This document shows, piece after piece, positions 38,452 to 40,639 of a stretch of 40,639 bases of DNA (positions within the stretch are counted from its first letter, which is position 1; each line of letters starts with the position of its first letter). The translations under genes were made by a program, and so were the position numbers. Where the stretch lies: the NCBI GenBank assembly GCA_017616435.1, contig JAFZYC010000036.1, positions 1 through 40,639 of the forward strand, read 5' to 3'. The notes under the pieces are model-generated. The model searched no databases, had not been told where the DNA came from, and saw nothing but the letters and a program-made list of their open reading frames with translations. Source of the stretch: Clostridia bacterium. Lineage in GTDB: Bacteria > Bacillota > Clostridia > Christensenellales > CAG-138.

Positions 38452-39547
38452 TCACATCTTTATCAAATACTGATGTATGAACTCGTCGATATCGCCGTCC
38501 ATTACCGCCTGGATATTGCCGGTCTCGCAGCCGGTGCGGTGATCCTTGACCATGGTATAGGGCTGGAAGACGTAGGAGCGGATCTGGCTGCCCCATTCGA
38601 TCTTCTTGAGCTCGCCCTTGATATCGGCCATCTTCTCCATGCGCTCGCGCTCCTTGATCTCGAGGAGCTTACCTTTGAGGATGCGCATGGCGACTTCCTT
38701 GTTCTGGAGCTGGCTTCTCTCGTTCTGGCACTGCACGACGATGCCCGTCGCGTAATGCGTTATGCGGATGGCGGAGGAGACCTTGTTTACGTTCTGTCCG
38801 CCCGCGCCGCCGGAGCGGTACGTGTCGATGCGGATATCCTCGGGCTTGATCTCGATAGAGTTGTCGTCCTCGGTCAGGATCGGCGTGACGTCGAGCGATG
38901 CGAAAGAGGTGTGCCTCCTGCCGGAGGAATCGAAGGGGCTTATGCGGACGAGCCTGTGCACGCCCTTTTCGGCCTTCAGGTAGCCGTATGCGTTCTCACC
39001 CTGCACCTCGAAGGTGACGGACTTGATGCCCGCTTCCTCGCCGTCCAGAAGGTCGAGCTCCTTCACGGTATAGCCCTGGCGCTCGCAGTAGCGGACGTAC
39101 ATGCGGTAGAGCATGCTCACCCAGTCCTGCGCCTCGGTTCCGCCCGCGCCGGCGTGCAGCGAGAGAACGGCGTTGTAGGCGTCGTACGGGCCGGTGAGGA
39201 GCGCGGCGAGATGGAACTCTTCGACCGCCTTATTCAGCGCCTCGAAAGCCTCGGGGACTTCCTCGGCCATGTCCTCGTCCTCTTCGCCCATGTCCATGAG
39301 GACCTCGAAATCCTCGCACATGGCGTTGAGCTTGTCATATTTGTCGAGTTTAGCGGAAATGGACTTCATGCGGATGTTGACCTTGTTAGCGTTGTCAACG
39401 TCGTCCCAGAAGCCTTCCTTGCCCATTTCGGCCTCGAGCTGTTTCTTTTCCTCAGCGAGCTCGGCGACCTTAAAGGGATTCACCCGCCTGCTTGAGGGCA
39501 GCAATCACCGCCGCGAGCTGCTGGCGGTACTCATCCATGATGATCAT
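38452..39547 (-). CDS. prfB: Peptide chain release factor 2, expressed by +1 frameshift
   Basis: The main frame (39471-38452, 339 codons before the stop) encodes nearly all of RF2: GGTEAQDWV, the codon-recognition loop region near SPFD of RLVRISPFDSSGRRHTSF, and the catalytic GGQ in YRSGGAGGQNVNKV. A strong AAAGGAAG (39562-39555) and ATG (39547) start a different frame of 25 codons (MIIMDEYRQQLAAVIAALKQ, then AGESL) ending in TAA at 39472-39470. A +1 slip at CTTTAAG (39475-39469) joins the two into a 364-residue RF2, the normal length. This is the classic prfB autoregulatory frameshift, but with UAA where UGA is usual and G instead of C after it. A purine-rich GGCGGGTGA lies upstream of the slip site. 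Confidence 0.93.
39469..39475 (-). promoter_or_regulatory. prfB: Programmed +1 frameshift site of prfB
   Basis: On the minus strand the heptamer is CTT TAA G. After codon 25 (CTT) the ribosome either ends at TAA or slips to TTT and continues with AAG GTC GCC. Just upstream GGCGGGTGA (39490-39482) resembles a Shine-Dalgarno; its spacing to CTT is longer than the three bases known in E. coli. Confidence 0.88.
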
Positions 39548-39644
39548 TGTATTGCTTCCTTTCGGTTATAGTTATATTGATCCAAGTTTTGCGTTTTGAG
39601 TTTTGAACACATTCCTTCCCATAGAAGGGAAGCTGAGAAGCCGA

Positions 39645-40639
39645 CTACATCCTCTCAGGCGCTTCGATACCCACAAAATACAGCCCCAGCTTTATCGCCG
39701 TCCTGGCGGCGTCGGTCACGGCGAGGCGGGCGGATCTTACGCCCTCGTCGTCGTCCATGATACGGTTCTCGAAATAGAACTTGTTGAAGCAGGAGCAGAT
39801 ATCGATCACGTTCCTCGAAATAAGGTACGGCTCGTACTTCTCGGAGGCAGAGGCGATGGAATCGGGCAGAGCCTTCATTGCCTTTACTAGCGCGGAGCAG
39901 CTTTCGTTATCGAGGCAGCTCCAATCCGCCTTTTCCAAATCGTATTCGCCGGCCTTGCGGAGGACGGAGCAGCAGCGCGCGTGGGTGTACTGCGCGTATG
40001 GCGCGGTCTCGCCCTCAAAGTTCAGCGCCTTATCCCAGCTGAAAGTGAAATCCTTGATCCTCGAAGAATACAGCGGCCCCCATACGACGGCGCCGACGCC
40101 GATCTGGCGCGCGACCTCGTCCATGTTGGGAAGATCGGGGCTCTTCTCCTGCATTATGGCCTTGGTCTTTTCAATGGCCTTCAGAAGCACGTCCTCAAGG
40201 TATATCGCGTTGCCCTTCCTGGTGGAGAAGGTCCCCTCCGGCATGGAGATCATGCCGAAGTTGACGTGCACGCAGTCCTTCGCCCAATCGTAGCCCATGA
40301 GCTCAAGCGTCTTGAACACCTGCCTGAAATGCAGATTCTGCTGATAGGCGACGACGTACAGATTTTTATAGAAATCGTATGTGTTCTTGCGGTAGATGGC
40401 GGCGGTTATGTCGCGCGTCGGGTATATCGTGCCGCCGTTCGATTTCAAGATCAGGCAGGGCGGCATATCGTAGGCGGAAAGATCGACTATGGTCATGCCG
40501 TTGTCGACGGTCGTAACGCCCTTATCCTGCAGTTCCTTTATGACCGCGGGCATCTCGTCCTCATAGAAGGCCTCGCCGTTGTAGCTGTCGAACTCAACGC
40601 CCAGGAGGTCGTAGGTGCGCTGAGCCTCCTTCAATGTCA
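39645..40639 (-). CDS. argS: Arginyl-tRNA synthetase, C-terminal part (truncated by window edge)
   Basis: About 331 residues of the C-terminal part are present; the N-terminal domain and HIGH motif lie beyond the right edge. The visible sequence has the catalytic-domain end (DVHVNFGMI-type stretch, here CVHVNFGMISMPEGTFSTRKG, where STRKG replaces the KMSKS loop) and the helical anticodon-binding domain ending in AIKLGLYFVGIEAPERM, a near-invariant ArgRS terminus. No true start is in the window; the TTG near 40634 is internal. It lies 97 bases upstream of prfB on the same strand. A weak hairpin CTTCCC/GGGAAG (39614-39631) without a T-tract lies between them. Confidence 0.96.
   Translation of the reverse strand, partial: TLKEAQRTYDLLGVEFDSYNGEAFYEDEMPAVIKELQDKGVTTVDNGMTIVDLSAYDMPPCLILKSNGGTIYPTRDITAAIYRKNTYDFYKNLYVVAYQQNLHFRQVFKTLELMGYDWAKDCVHVNFGMISMPEGTFSTRKGNAIYLEDVLLKAIEKTKAIMQEKSPDLPNMDEVARQIGVGAVVWGPLYSSRIKDFTFSWDKALNFEGETAPYAQYTHARCCSVLRKAGEYDLEKADWSCLDNESCSALVKAMKALPDSIASASEKYEPYLISRNVIDICSCFNKFYFENRIMDDDEGVRSARLAVTDAARTAIKLGLYFVGIEAPERM

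Noticed and set aside
38473..39495. Plus-strand open frame opposite prfB
   Set aside because: The minus strand encodes full RF2 with GGQ; the plus frame is a shadow without motifs.
39469..39547. prfB as a frameshifted pseudogene
   Set aside because: The break is at the place of the known programmed +1 frameshift, the N-terminal zero-frame peptide resembles RF2, and the combined length is normal.

Overview
The window looks like chromosomal core and accessory DNA from a GC-rich, Gram-positive, probably gut-associated member of the Clostridia. The indications are a T-box leader on pheST, CotH and dockerin sequences, sigma-A type promoters, aaaggagg-type ribosome binding sites, and short hairpin repeats of a style I associate with gut Clostridia. 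The lineage is an inference; there is no rRNA gene here. No phage, insertion sequence or CRISPR array was found.

Layout. At 1-5.8 kb a LysR regulator diverges from a GATE-type membrane protein, followed by a MATE exporter and a separately promoted fused ABC exporter. At 6.15-10.9 kb one promoter drives a four-gene poly-gamma-glutamate (PGA) operon in the order capB-capC-capA-like-gamma-glutamyltransferase, the gene content of a capBCAD locus. At 11-15.2 kb lie a lipoprotein, a YhaM-like OB/HD exonuclease and an orphan family-5 substrate-binding lipoprotein. At 15.3-17.9 kb are metG and a cysteine hydrolase. At 18-19.7 kb come two small lipoproteins of more AT-rich composition, a set of hairpin repeats and, on the minus strand, tRNA-Gly(GCC).

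At 19.8-22.3 kb an operon holds a DivIC/FtsB-like gene, an in-frame fusion of a Ppx/GppA phosphatase with a chromate-transporter half, and the second chromate-transporter half. At 22.3-26.7 kb follow a divergent tryptophanase-family PLP lyase, rdgB with a YfcE-like phosphodiesterase, a repeat-bracketed two-gene cassette (unknown protein plus DUF559 endonuclease-like protein), and an HD phosphohydrolase. At 26.8-32.0 kb the minus strand carries greA, the operon dapF-TSCPD-membrane protein-dus, and a GH13 glycosidase. At 32.1-38.4 kb the plus strand carries T-box-pheS-pheT, a GNAT acetyltransferase and a secreted CotH-kinase/dockerin protein. At 38.4 kb to the right edge the minus strand carries prfB, expressed through a +1 frameshift, and the truncated argS.

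The most notable points are a prfB frameshift site built on UAA instead of the usual UGA, the Ppx/GppA-chromate transporter fusion, a CapA homologue whose expected metal ligands are missing, a tryptophanase-family enzyme with substituted PLP-site residues, the CotH-dockerin fusion, and a small gene cassette bracketed by repeats of one family. No wholly new multi-gene system could be established from sequence alone.
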